A DNA stretch of 64,000 nucleotides. It comes from Lachnospiraceae bacterium. GTDB lineage: Bacteria; Bacillota; Clostridia; Lachnospirales; Lachnospiraceae. The notes beneath the pieces are model-generated. The model searched no databases. It was not told the DNA's origin and worked only from the letters and a program-made list of their open reading frames with translations. Of the stretch, positions 29,242 through 36,905 are shown one piece after another (position 1 is the first letter of the stretch; every line of letters begins with the position of its first letter). A program made the translations under genes and the position numbers. The stretch spans positions 1-64,000 of the forward strand of contig SVFF01000006.1 in assembly GCA_015057005.1 (NCBI GenBank). The letters run 5' to 3'.

Positions 29242-30171
29242 ATGAGTTTGTTGAGTGCGATTGTTCCATGTTACAATGAAGAAGAAAACGTGGAATTGTT
29301 TTATTCGGAATTCATGAAGAATGCTTCTTTCCTGGAGGAAAAGGGCATTGATTGGGAACTTTTGTATATAGATGACGGTTCCAGGGACAAGACCGTCGCT
29401 GAAGTTAAGAAGCTGAGAGAAAAAGATGAGAGAGTGCATCTGGTGTCTTTTTCCAGGAATTTCGGCAAGGAGGCGGCTATGTATGCCGGCCTGCAGAAAG
29501 CAAAAGGAGACTATGTTGTGATTATGGACGCAGATCTGCAGGATCCCCCTTCGCTGCTTCCTGAAATGATCGGTTATATTGAGCAGGGATACGATTCTGT
29601 GGCTACCAGGCGTGTCAGCCGTAAGGGGGAGCCTCCGGTGCGCAGCTTTTTTGCCAGATGCTTTTATAAGCTGATGCATAAGATTTCAAAAACGGAGATG
29701 ATGGATGGTGCCAGAGATTATAGGTTGATGACCAGACAGGTAGTGGATGCGATTTTGTCCATGTGCGAGTACAACCGTTTTACAAAGGGAATCTTTGGTT
29801 GGGTAGGTTATGAGACCAAATGGTTGGAGTATGAAAATATTGAGCGCGTGAAGGGCGAGACCAAGTGGAATTTCTGGAAACTTCTTCTGTATTCCTTTGA
29901 GGGTATTATGGCCTTTTCTACCATGCCGCTGATGATCGCCTCTCTTTGTGGTGTTTTGTTCTGCGTTGTGGCATTTTTGATGATCATTTTCGTTATTGTG
30001 CGGAAAATGCTTTTTGGAGATCCGGTGGCAGGCTGGCCTTCCCTGGTATGTATTATTCTCCTTACAAGCGGTATCCAGTTCTTCTGCATCGGTATCGTGG
30101 GCCAGTACCTGGCCAAGACCTACATGGAGGTAAAGAACCGCCCCATTTACCTGGTGAAGGAAGAACTGTAA
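29242..30171 (+). CDS. GT2 polyprenyl-phosphate glycosyltransferase (GtrB/DPM1-like)
   Basis: 309 aa. An N-terminal GT-A domain (LLSAIVPCYNEEENV, DDGSRDKT, 'MDADLQDPP' as the DXD-type metal site) is followed by two C-terminal membrane helices (about 225-290). This is the architecture of enzymes that move a sugar from a nucleotide donor to undecaprenyl phosphate (GtrB, YkoT, Dpm1). ATG 29242 with GAGGAAGCG is chosen over an upstream in-frame ATG at 29209. Its TAA stop forms part of the candidate target duplication of the palindromic element that follows immediately. Confidence 0.9.
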   Translation: MSLLSAIVPCYNEEENVELFYSEFMKNASFLEEKGIDWELLYIDDGSRDKTVAEVKKLREKDERVHLVSFSRNFGKEAAMYAGLQKAKGDYVVIMDADLQDPPSLLPEMIGYIEQGYDSVATRRVSRKGEPPVRSFFARCFYKLMHKISKTEMMDGARDYRLMTRQVVDAILSMCEYNRFTKGIFGWVGYETKWLEYENIERVKGETKWNFWKLLLYSFEGIMAFSTMPLMIASLCGVLFCVVAFLMIIFVIVRKMLFGDPVAGWPSLVCIILLTSGIQFFCIGIVGQYLAKTYMEVKNRPIYLVKEEL

Positions 30172-30667
30172 CCGCCGTTCGCCGCCCCTGAGCTTGACGC
30201 TGCCTCCGCCGCCCGGGCCCGTTACCACAAGAAATACCCGTGCAAGCTTTTGGATGGATTTTAAGACACATGAATTTTAAAAAGCGGCGCCCGTGGTGAG
30301 ACTGTCTGAGGACCGACAGGGTATCTACAGAAAATGCCGAGAAATCTTTCCTGAAAAATATATGCTGCATCTTCAAACGACAATCTTAACACCAAAATTT
30401 CTAAACTCGCTTACGCTCAAACATAGAAATTTTGGTGTCTGTCATTTGAAGGATGCAGCATTATTTTTCTCGGAAACATTTCTGGGGACATTTTCTGTAG
30501 ACACCCTGTGGGTCCAAGTTCCGAACTAGGGCGCCCAATAAGCTCTTAAAATTCATGTGTCCATAAAATCCCCAAAAGCTTGCGTATTTCGGTGGTAATG
30601 GGCCCGGGCGGCGGAGGCAGCGTCAGGCTCAGGGGGAGCGGCGGAGAGGGAGAGAACCGTACTGTAA
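30165..30667. mobile_element. MITE-like 490-bp near-palindrome with 7-bp direct repeats
   Basis: The segment 30172-30660 is one long imperfect inverted repeat centred near 30413. Matched blocks, from outside in, include a 25-bp GC-rich block perfectly repeated at about 30195-30219 and 30604-30628. Further in are a 16-bp block ending GAATTTTAA / starting TTAAAATTC, a 13-bp TCTACAGAAAATG block, GCTGCAT, and a 14-bp CACCAAAATTTCTA block beside a loop of about 20 nt. It is flanked by the same 7-mer ACTGTAA (30165-30171 and 30661-30667), as expected of a target-site duplication. Short ORFs inside are mirror-image by-products of the palindrome. No transposase is encoded, so it would move in trans. 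The exact outer ends differ by about 10 nt between arms. Confidence 0.65.
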
Positions 30668-30698
30668 AGAAAGCTTAATGTATGTGAAGATACCTTAA

Positions 30699-30716
30699 CT
30701 GTCGAAATATCGACAG
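30699..30716. promoter_or_regulatory. Inverted pair of Spo0A boxes (candidate operator)
   Basis: CTGTCGA-AATA-TCGACAG is a perfect 7-bp inverted repeat. The left half reads TGTCGAA, the 0A-box core; the right half read on the other strand is TGTCGATA, one base off. It lies 69 bp before the GTG of a gene encoding an Spo0A DNA-binding domain. A weak TTAACT (30695-30700) with TATGTT (30718-30723) at 17 bp would place the operator within the promoter spacer, suggesting autorepression (inference). Confidence 0.6.
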
Positions 30717-30784
30717 ATATGTTATTATTTAAGTGGGCAATCACAGTAAAGAGCAATACTCGACAAGAGAAGGGAGAGCTTATT

Positions 30785-31162
30785 GTGGATATTGCTACTG
30801 TAAAAGATTATGAATTGGAAAGGTATATCACTAATATAATGCTGGACATAGGAGTGCCGGCGCATTTGAAAGGCTATCATTATTTGCGTGATGCCATTCT
30901 TCTGTCAGGAAGAGATATGGAGGTGGTGAGCAGCGTGACGAAGCTGCTGTATCCCACCATTGCAAAAAGATTTAAGACAACGGATCAGAAGGTGGAGAGG
31001 GCGATACGCAATGCCATCGAGGTGTCATGGACAAGAGGAAATGCAGATACTTTCGAGAAGATGTTTGGCTATTCCGCAAGGTCCGGCAGGAGCCGTCCTA
31101 CCAATAGTGAGTACATAGCCCGTATTGCGGACAGTATTCGTCTGGATATTAAGAGTATGTAA
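30785..31162 (+). CDS. Stand-alone Spo0A C-terminal DNA-binding domain protein
   Basis: 125 aa, almost entirely the Spo0A effector domain. It shows 'GVPAHLKGYHYLRDAI', 'SVTKLLYPTIAKRFKTT', 'VERAIRNAIEVSWTRGN', 'FGYS' and 'RPTNSEYIARIADSIRL', all matching the DNA-contacting helices of full Spo0A. There is no receiver domain, so it cannot be switched by phosphorelay. It may act constitutively, compete with Spo0A at 0A boxes, or be controlled by its own level. GTG 30785 has AAGGGAGAG six bases upstream; the longer ATG at 30719 has no ribosome site and lies right after the 0A-box palindrome. Confidence 0.88.
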   Translation: MDIATVKDYELERYITNIMLDIGVPAHLKGYHYLRDAILLSGRDMEVVSSVTKLLYPTIAKRFKTTDQKVERAIRNAIEVSWTRGNADTFEKMFGYSARSGRSRPTNSEYIARIADSIRLDIKSM

Positions 31163-31250
31163 ACATTAGGATGAGACAAAGGATGTGAAGGGAACCGTGC
31201 AAAGAAATAAATTGAATTGGCGTATACTCTTTACCGTTGATTGACGACAG

Positions 31251-31275
31251 CCGCCTGTGGGAAACCACAGGCGGT
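31251..31275 (+). terminator. Hairpin after the Spo0A-like gene
   Basis: CCGCCTGTGG (31251-31260) and CCACAGGCGG (31265-31274) form a perfect 10-bp stem with a GAAA tetraloop. The following sequence TTAACATTT is only moderately T-rich. Confidence 0.6.
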
Positions 31276-31297
31276 TAACATTTCCTGCCACTAAATG

Positions 31298-31326
31298 TTG
31301 TGTAAAAGCCCCGGATGTGGTACAAT
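31298..31326 (+). promoter_or_regulatory. Sigma-A promoter for the polysaccharide cluster
   Basis: TTGTGT (31298-31303), a 17-bp spacer and TACAAT (31321-31326), 53 bp before the first gene of the cluster. No other strong promoter is seen until after 42.5 kb, so it may drive the whole block. Confidence 0.6.
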
Positions 31327-31378
31327 CAAAAAAAGCCTGTGAATTAAGAGGGGACGGAGCAGGCAGATAGGAGCGGAT

Positions 31379-32473
31379 ATGGCTTTTGTTTTTTGGCTGT
31401 TAGCGGCTCTGGTTCCCTGCCTGATAGGTATGGGTGCTCTGCGCGTATTATATAGAGGTCAGGCATTGCGGGAGATGACTCTTGCAGATAGCATACTGAC
31501 CGGTGTAATGATTTGTATAGGACTGGCCGAAGCGGCTCACTTGGGAGCTGTGGTATTGGGGTGGTCTTTTTCGCGTTGTGTGCTTTTGTTTGGGGTGGCG
31601 ACAGGTGCGGTGGTGCTGCTGGCTATTGGCGTGCTGGTGTTAAGTATGTTATTTGACCGCAAGAAAAGCAAAGCTGTGAAAAGGATTCGGCCCGGGATGC
31701 TTGGGAAAAAGGGTGATTTTTCTGCCTGTCTGCCCATAGGCATTTTCGCTTTGCTTGTACTTGGGCAGCTTACAATGATTTGGAAGGGCCAGGCGGTCTA
31801 TGTGGACGGAGATCTGACGTTGGAGACAGTGGTCTCTTTTTTGGAAAGAGATGCCTTATATGAGATAAATCCTATGACAGGAAATCCTTATGTCTTGGGG
31901 ATTCCGTCCAGGCTGAAAATATTGTGTCTTCCCAGTCTGTATGGTGCTTTGTGCAGTATGTTTGCGCTGGAGCCGGCAACACTTGTGATAAAGATGATTC
32001 CGGTCCTGATTCTGCTGGGCAGCTATCTGGCATATTACACTTTGGCAAAGTATTTCTTCCCTGAGGATGCCTGGAAAAGAGGCGTATTCCTGGGGATTAC
32101 AGCGTTACTGTTAGGCGTTGGTGATTACCTTTACGGCATGGATGGATTTGGAATGCTGCACAGCGGGTTCCGCGGCGTGACCATTCGCGGAGCGGTGCTT
32201 TTGCCCTATTTGTTCAGCCTGCTGCTTCGCAGAAAATATAAGTTGGTGCCGCTTTGTATCCTGACAGAGGCATGTATCGTGTGGACTCTCTACGGTGCGG
32301 GTGCTTGTGTGGCGGTAACTGCAGGAATGTTGGCTGTCAGGGGAGGTTATCGGCATCTGATGAGCCGAATGAGTGACGGACCTTGGAAGAACAGCGGGTC
32401 TGACAGAGCTGAGGGAACTGAAAGTGCGGGCGAGACCGGAAAGGAGGCCGACCATGTTGGAACTCCTGAATAA
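31379..32473 (+). CDS. Polytopic membrane protein, polysaccharide locus, unknown
   Basis: 364 aa with about eight hydrophobic segments and a soluble loop 'YVDGDLTLETVVSFLERDALYEINPMTGNPYV'. The look is that of large membrane glycosyltransferase-like or DUF6077-type proteins often found in clostridial surface-polymer loci, but no catalytic motif can be named. AGGAGCGGAT precedes the ATG. Its last 20 nt overlap the next gene in another frame. The two could be halves of one ancestral ORF: the C-terminal ~35 residues here are low-complexity and look like out-of-frame sequence. Confidence 0.72.
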   Translation: MAFVFWLLAALVPCLIGMGALRVLYRGQALREMTLADSILTGVMICIGLAEAAHLGAVVLGWSFSRCVLLFGVATGAVVLLAIGVLVLSMLFDRKKSKAVKRIRPGMLGKKGDFSACLPIGIFALLVLGQLTMIWKGQAVYVDGDLTLETVVSFLERDALYEINPMTGNPYVLGIPSRLKILCLPSLYGALCSMFALEPATLVIKMIPVLILLGSYLAYYTLAKYFFPEDAWKRGVFLGITALLLGVGDYLYGMDGFGMLHSGFRGVTIRGAVLLPYLFSLLLRRKYKLVPLCILTEACIVWTLYGAGACVAVTAGMLAVRGGYRHLMSRMSDGPWKNSGSDRAEGTESAGETGKEADHVGTPE

Positions 32474-33398
32474 CGCCTGGAATGGCTGGGGCAATTTTAT
32501 ATTTTATGGGAAATACCCGGTGCTGCTTATATTGGTGCTGGTGGTCTTCTGGTTCTTTAGCGACAGAAAAAGAGAACCTGTGTTGTTGGGATATACTACC
32601 GTTATGACGGTCTGTTGCATATTCCCGTTGACCGCGGCTCTTTTGATGCTGTATCAGACGAAGTTTTATGATTACCAGTGGGTATGGAGTTATGTGCCGC
32701 TGACGATGGTGGCAGCCTTTGCAGGGACCCTTGTGCTGGGATACTGCAGAGAGGCGGCAGATGGTAATAATGCGGTAGGAGACCGGAAAAGCAAGTTTGC
32801 CTCAAGGGGCAAAGTGGCAGTGGCAGCCCTGATAATAGGGATTATGATATTGATGTGCGGCAGGTTGACGGACCCGCTGGCGGAAGTGAAGACGGAGTGG
32901 CAACAGAGTACAGCCGCGAGAACAGCGGTGGAAACTGTTGCAGAAATTGCGGCTGAGGCAGATGCTCAGACTGTGTCCGGTGTGACTGAGAGTGCGATTG
33001 TGTTGTGGGCTCCCAAGGAGGTCATGGCTGCGGCCAGAATTTACTGCCCCGATATCCAATTGCCTTACGGCAGGGACTTGTGGGATGCTTCTCTGGGGGC
33101 ATATACCTACGATACCTATACTGAGGTGGAAGATGATCTGTGCCAGTGGATGCATTGCACAGGTGTCTTTGGCACGGTGGACGGTTATCGGTTGGATGAG
33201 ACGGTGCTGGAAGGCAAGGTCTGCCTGGAGCAGGCGCTGGAGCTGGGTGTAAATTGTATTGTGGTGCCGAGTGTGATGACCTGGGAGGCGGTTGCAGAAC
33301 TGACGGTGATCCTGGAAGAACTGACGCAGGTACAGCCGGGAGATTCTCGCGTGCAGATGCAGCAGCTGGAAGCGTATTATATATTTACCTGGAATTAG
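32454..33398 (+). CDS. Membrane-anchored protein, polysaccharide locus, unknown
   Basis: 314 aa: three to four N-terminal membrane helices (to ~135), then a soluble domain ('ESAIVLWAPKEVMAAARIYCPDIQLPYGRDLWD', 'YTYDTYTEVEDDLCQWM') ending 'YYIFTWN'. No family with known function is recognised. The start ATG 32454 has a perfect AAAGGAGG. It overlaps the previous membrane protein by 20 nt, with which it probably works or was once fused. Confidence 0.72.
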   Translation: MLELLNNAWNGWGNFIFYGKYPVLLILVLVVFWFFSDRKREPVLLGYTTVMTVCCIFPLTAALLMLYQTKFYDYQWVWSYVPLTMVAAFAGTLVLGYCREAADGNNAVGDRKSKFASRGKVAVAALIIGIMILMCGRLTDPLAEVKTEWQQSTAARTAVETVAEIAAEADAQTVSGVTESAIVLWAPKEVMAAARIYCPDIQLPYGRDLWDASLGAYTYDTYTEVEDDLCQWMHCTGVFGTVDGYRLDETVLEGKVCLEQALELGVNCIVVPSVMTWEAVAELTVILEELTQVQPGDSRVQMQQLEAYYIFTWN

Positions 33399-33407
33399 GA
33401 GAAACTT

Positions 33408-34172
33408 ATGGAACAGGCATTGGTAAGTATCATTGTACCTGTATACAATGCGGAAAAATATATTTGTGAGACTGTGGAATGTGTGCGGAAGCAGACGTAT
33501 GAGAATTGGGAGCTTCTGCTGGTGGAAGACTGCAGTAAGGACAGCACGGTAGCTGTGCTTCAGGAATATCTGGAAAAAGTGAAGGATGCCCGCGTCCGTC
33601 TGATCCGTCAGGAGAAAAATAACGGTGCAGCCCGCTCGCGAAATCGTGGGCTGAAAGAAGCCTGCGGCCGTTATATTGCTTATCTGGATGCTGACGATCT
33701 GTGGGTGCCGGAGAAGTTGGAGAAGGAACTGGCATTTATGGAGGGGAAGCAGGCGGCGTTTGCCTTTACTGGTTACGAATTTGCTGATGAGAATGGCAAG
33801 GGCCTTGGAAAAGTAGTACGGGTGCCGGAGACTCTGACTTATAAGGAAGCTCTGAAAAACACTACGATTTTTACCACCACAGTTATGTTTGATACGGAGA
33901 AGATAGACAAGAATTTCTTGGAAATGCCCATCATCAAGAGCGAGGATACCGCTCTTTGGTGGAAGGTTTTGCGGAGTGGTTATGTGGCCCACGGGCTGGA
34001 TGAAAATCTGGTGAAATACCGCCGGGCAGGGAAATCCCTGTCTTCCAATAAATTGGAAGCGCTGCGCCGCATATGGAATCTTTACCGCAAGGCAGAGGGA
34101 ATGTCGATCCCAAGCAGTGCTTATCATTTTTGTTTCTGGGCAGTGAACGCTGTACTGAGACGAGTGGGATAA
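33408..34172 (+). CDS. GT2-family glycosyltransferase
   Basis: 254 aa GT-A enzyme. It has 'VSIIVPVYNAEKYI', 'VEDCSKDST', 'GAARSRNRGLKEACGRYIAYLDADDLW' (DXD) and 'KSEDTALWWKVLRSG' (the ED catalytic/acceptor motif), then a short C-terminal helix region. It adds a sugar from a nucleotide donor to the growing lipid-linked repeat unit in the cytoplasm. It starts 9 bp after the previous gene with AGGAGAAACTT. Donor and acceptor are not predictable. Confidence 0.92.
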   Translation: MEQALVSIIVPVYNAEKYICETVECVRKQTYENWELLLVEDCSKDSTVAVLQEYLEKVKDARVRLIRQEKNNGAARSRNRGLKEACGRYIAYLDADDLWVPEKLEKELAFMEGKQAAFAFTGYEFADENGKGLGKVVRVPETLTYKEALKNTTIFTTTVMFDTEKIDKNFLEMPIIKSEDTALWWKVLRSGYVAHGLDENLVKYRRAGKSLSSNKLEALRRIWNLYRKAEGMSIPSSAYHFCFWAVNAVLRRVG

Positions 34173-34187
34173 ATGGAGGAAAGTACA

Positions 34188-35663
34188 TTGCAGACAAGTA
34201 AGTATGTAAATAGGCTGAATAGAAGAGAGAGCTTTAAACGTCTGATCAATCTGGTGCTCTGTATGGGATGTCTTGCCCTGGAGATCGGTATTTTTGCTTA
34301 CAATTGGCTGTTTCATTTTCAGTATAGTGTTGTGGAACAGCTGAGAGATTTCTGGTTCAAGGGACATTTGCTGGAGATTGCAATTTACGGAGCCATTTTG
34401 TTCTTTGTATCTGTGACTTACGGAGGCATGCGTTTGGGCTATATGCGTAATGCGGAGCTGATCTTTTCACAAGTCTTTGCTACGATCATGGCCAATGTGT
34501 TGATTTATGCGGAGCTTTCGGTTATGGCGTTTCAGCTTTTTGTGCCGGATGTTTTTTTGCTGATGATGGTGGAACAGACGGTAGTGATCATCGTCTATAT
34601 GAATATTGCCAATCGGATATATCGGTCTGTTTTCCCGCCCAGGGAATTATTCCTGATTCATGGGGACAGACCGATTGAGGATGTGATCAATAAATTTGAG
34701 AGCAGAAAAGATAAGTACCATATCAAAAAACATGCTGCTATTGAAAGAGGAACAGAGGCCCTCTGCCGGGAACTGCTGGATGATTATGTCAACGGCCGTA
34801 TTACAGCGGTGGTACTGTGGGATCTGGACAATCAGAACAGAAATGTACTGTTTAAATTCTGTTACGCTCATTCCATCAGAGTGTATATGATGCCAAAGAT
34901 CACGGATGTGATCCTGCTTGGTTCGGAGGAACTGCATATTTTTGATTCTCCTATTTTGCTGACCAGAGAATATAGTCTGAGCATGGAGCAGCGTTTTATT
35001 AAGAGAACTATCGATATTGTGTGCTCCCTGATCCTTTTGATCGTGGCGTCTCCCATTATGCTGGTGACTGCCATTGCCATTAAGCTTTACGACGGAGGCC
35101 CTGTGCTGTATAAGCAGGTACGCTGTACCAAGAACCAGAGAGAATTTTATATTATGAAATTCCGCAGTATGCGGACGGATGCGGAGAAGGACGGTGTGGC
35201 CCGCTTGGCCCAGAAAAATGACAGCCGTATCACTCCCATCGGCAAATTTATCAGAAAATGCCGTATTGATGAACTGCCCCAGCTGATCAATATCCTTAAG
35301 GGTGACATGTCTTTCATCGGTCCCAGACCGGAGCGCCCGGAGATTATCGCCCAGTATGTGGAGGTGATGCCTGAGTTTACCTACCGTATGAAGGTGAAAG
35401 CAGGTCTGGCCGGCTTTGCCCAGGTGTACGGCAAGTACAACACTTCGCCCTACGACAAGTTAAAGCTGGACCTGACTTATATTGAAAATTATTCCCTGTG
35501 GCTGGATATCAAGCTGATGCTTTTGACATTAAAGATTCTGTTCTGGCCCGACAGCACCGAGGGTGTGGAGAGCGAGCAGGTGACAGCTTTCAAGAAGGAA
35601 TATGTGCAGCAGAAGGGGCAAAAGGAAGCCGATAAGGATGCCCGGAGCGGCAAAAACAACTAG
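34188..35663 (+). CDS. Polyprenyl-phosphate sugar-1-phosphate transferase (WbaP/CpsE-like)
   Basis: About 491 aa. Four N-terminal membrane helices (10-120) are followed by a CoA-binding-like region, one more helix (~275-300) and the C-terminal sugar transferase domain: 'KRTIDIVCSLILLIVASPIM', 'YKQVRCTKNQREFYIMKFRSMR', 'RKCRIDELPQLINILKGDMSFIGPRPE'. It makes the first undecaprenyl-PP-sugar of the repeat unit. GGAGG at 34175-34179 is ideally placed for TTG 34188; the ATG at 34173, which directly follows the upstream stop, contains that SD and gives 496 aa. Confidence 0.92.
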   Translation: MQTSKYVNRLNRRESFKRLINLVLCMGCLALEIGIFAYNWLFHFQYSVVEQLRDFWFKGHLLEIAIYGAILFFVSVTYGGMRLGYMRNAELIFSQVFATIMANVLIYAELSVMAFQLFVPDVFLLMMVEQTVVIIVYMNIANRIYRSVFPPRELFLIHGDRPIEDVINKFESRKDKYHIKKHAAIERGTEALCRELLDDYVNGRITAVVLWDLDNQNRNVLFKFCYAHSIRVYMMPKITDVILLGSEELHIFDSPILLTREYSLSMEQRFIKRTIDIVCSLILLIVASPIMLVTAIAIKLYDGGPVLYKQVRCTKNQREFYIMKFRSMRTDAEKDGVARLAQKNDSRITPIGKFIRKCRIDELPQLINILKGDMSFIGPRPERPEIIAQYVEVMPEFTYRMKVKAGLAGFAQVYGKYNTSPYDKLKLDLTYIENYSLWLDIKLMLLTLKILFWPDSTEGVESEQVTAFKKEYVQQKGQKEADKDARSGKNN

Positions 35664-35701
35664 GATGCAGGTGGCTGCCTGAATGAAAAAGGAGAAATGT
35701 C

Positions 35702-36847
35702 ATGTTTGAAGGATATTATGGGAAGGAACCCTTTGATCTGCGATTGACGGCCCTTCGCCTCATGAGAAATTTGAATAAAATATTACTGATTACATTGGCG
35801 GGTACTCTTTTGTTCGGCGGTGGTTATTATGTAAAGAATGTGCTGCTGCACACTGAAAAGGAATATGCAGCGACCTCCACATACATGGTGGAATATGTGA
35901 ATCCGCCGAAGCAGTCCGGAGATTACTATATTAATCATATGTCCTGGAACACTCTGGTGCAGTCGGAAGAGTTTCTGACAGCGGTAGAAGAACAATATAA
36001 GCTGCTGGCGGCATCGTTGGAGGATGGGAATGATACTATTTCTGCCGAAGCGGCAGAGAACTTTTGGGAAAACGCAGATCTGCCGTCCCATGTTTCCGCC
36101 ACCCTTCCCTCTGACTGGAATATCCCCACTACTACCGTAATTACGGAAGAGACTGAACTGACCACACTGCTGGCAGCAGCCGTAGAGGCTGCCATGGTAA
36201 ATGATATGGCAACCATTACAGAGGCTATTGCGGAAGTGAGGGTGATCGATCCCGGTGTAAGTAAGGAAGTAGTGCCGGATGTGCGTCCTGTGAGAGCGGT
36301 GATTTTAAGTGCTCTGTTGTCTTTCTTTTTTGCAATAGTGCTCTTTTTGCTGAAAGAGTTGGGAGAGGACAGTATATGGCTGCCCGGTTCCCTGAGAGTA
36401 AGATACGGCCTAAAAGTACTGGGAACGGCGGGAAGTCCCGATTACAAAGAAAATTTCAAATATTTGTTTGCTGATAAAAGAAATATAGCCGTTTGTCCTT
36501 TGGATGAGCGGATTGACAGTACACAAGCTGTGAAAGTGCTGAAAACGTTGGCGGATCAAGGGTGCGCACCTGACGCCCGGACTGCGCCGGGAAATGGTAT
36601 GGAGAGTAAGGAGTGGACTGCTTTGCCGGCACCTCTTCTTTGCCCGGAGGTTTGCCAAAAGCTGCGGGAGACGGAGGGTGTCCTCTTACTGGTGCCTGCA
36701 GGAAGTCATGTGGGCAAAAGGCTGGAGTATGTATTGGATTATCTGAGGCAGCAGGGCTGCTGTGTAACGGCGGCGGTGCTGTGGGATGCAGATGAGACTT
36801 TGCTGAAGCTTTATTACGGATTGGATTTTAGTCAGTTCCGTTTTTAG
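35702..36847 (+). CDS. Wzz-like chain-length protein with degenerate BY-kinase-like tail
   Basis: 381 aa: N-terminal cytoplasmic stub, helix ~24-46, extracytoplasmic Wzz/CapA-type loop to ~195, second helix ~198-220, then a ~155-residue cytoplasmic domain. Wzz-type proteins set polymer length and activate a BY-kinase. The tail resembles the P-loop fold of CpsD/CapB ('ENFKYLFADKRNIAVCPLDERIDSTQAVKVLKTLA', 'EGVLLLVPAGSHVGKRLEYVLDYLRQQGCCVTAAVLWD'), but the Walker A GKST is missing and there is no Tyr cluster, so it is probably a pseudo-kinase. No separate BY-kinase gene is in the window. Confidence 0.8.
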   Translation: MFEGYYGKEPFDLRLTALRLMRNLNKILLITLAGTLLFGGGYYVKNVLLHTEKEYAATSTYMVEYVNPPKQSGDYYINHMSWNTLVQSEEFLTAVEEQYKLLAASLEDGNDTISAEAAENFWENADLPSHVSATLPSDWNIPTTTVITEETELTTLLAAAVEAAMVNDMATITEAIAEVRVIDPGVSKEVVPDVRPVRAVILSALLSFFFAIVLFLLKELGEDSIWLPGSLRVRYGLKVLGTAGSPDYKENFKYLFADKRNIAVCPLDERIDSTQAVKVLKTLADQGCAPDARTAPGNGMESKEWTALPAPLLCPEVCQKLRETEGVLLLVPAGSHVGKRLEYVLDYLRQQGCCVTAAVLWDADETLLKLYYGLDFSQFRF

Positions 36848-36905
36848 ACTGTGAAGGATATCTTAAGAATTGCACAAATTGCAGCAAAGAGCTGTGGGAG
36901 GAACT

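Noticed and set aside
30293..30529. 78-aa plus-strand ORF and 30062-30376 minus-strand ORF inside the palindrome
   Set aside because: They are mirror images created by the inverted repeat, lack ribosome sites and show no protein-like conservation; the element is best read as non-coding.
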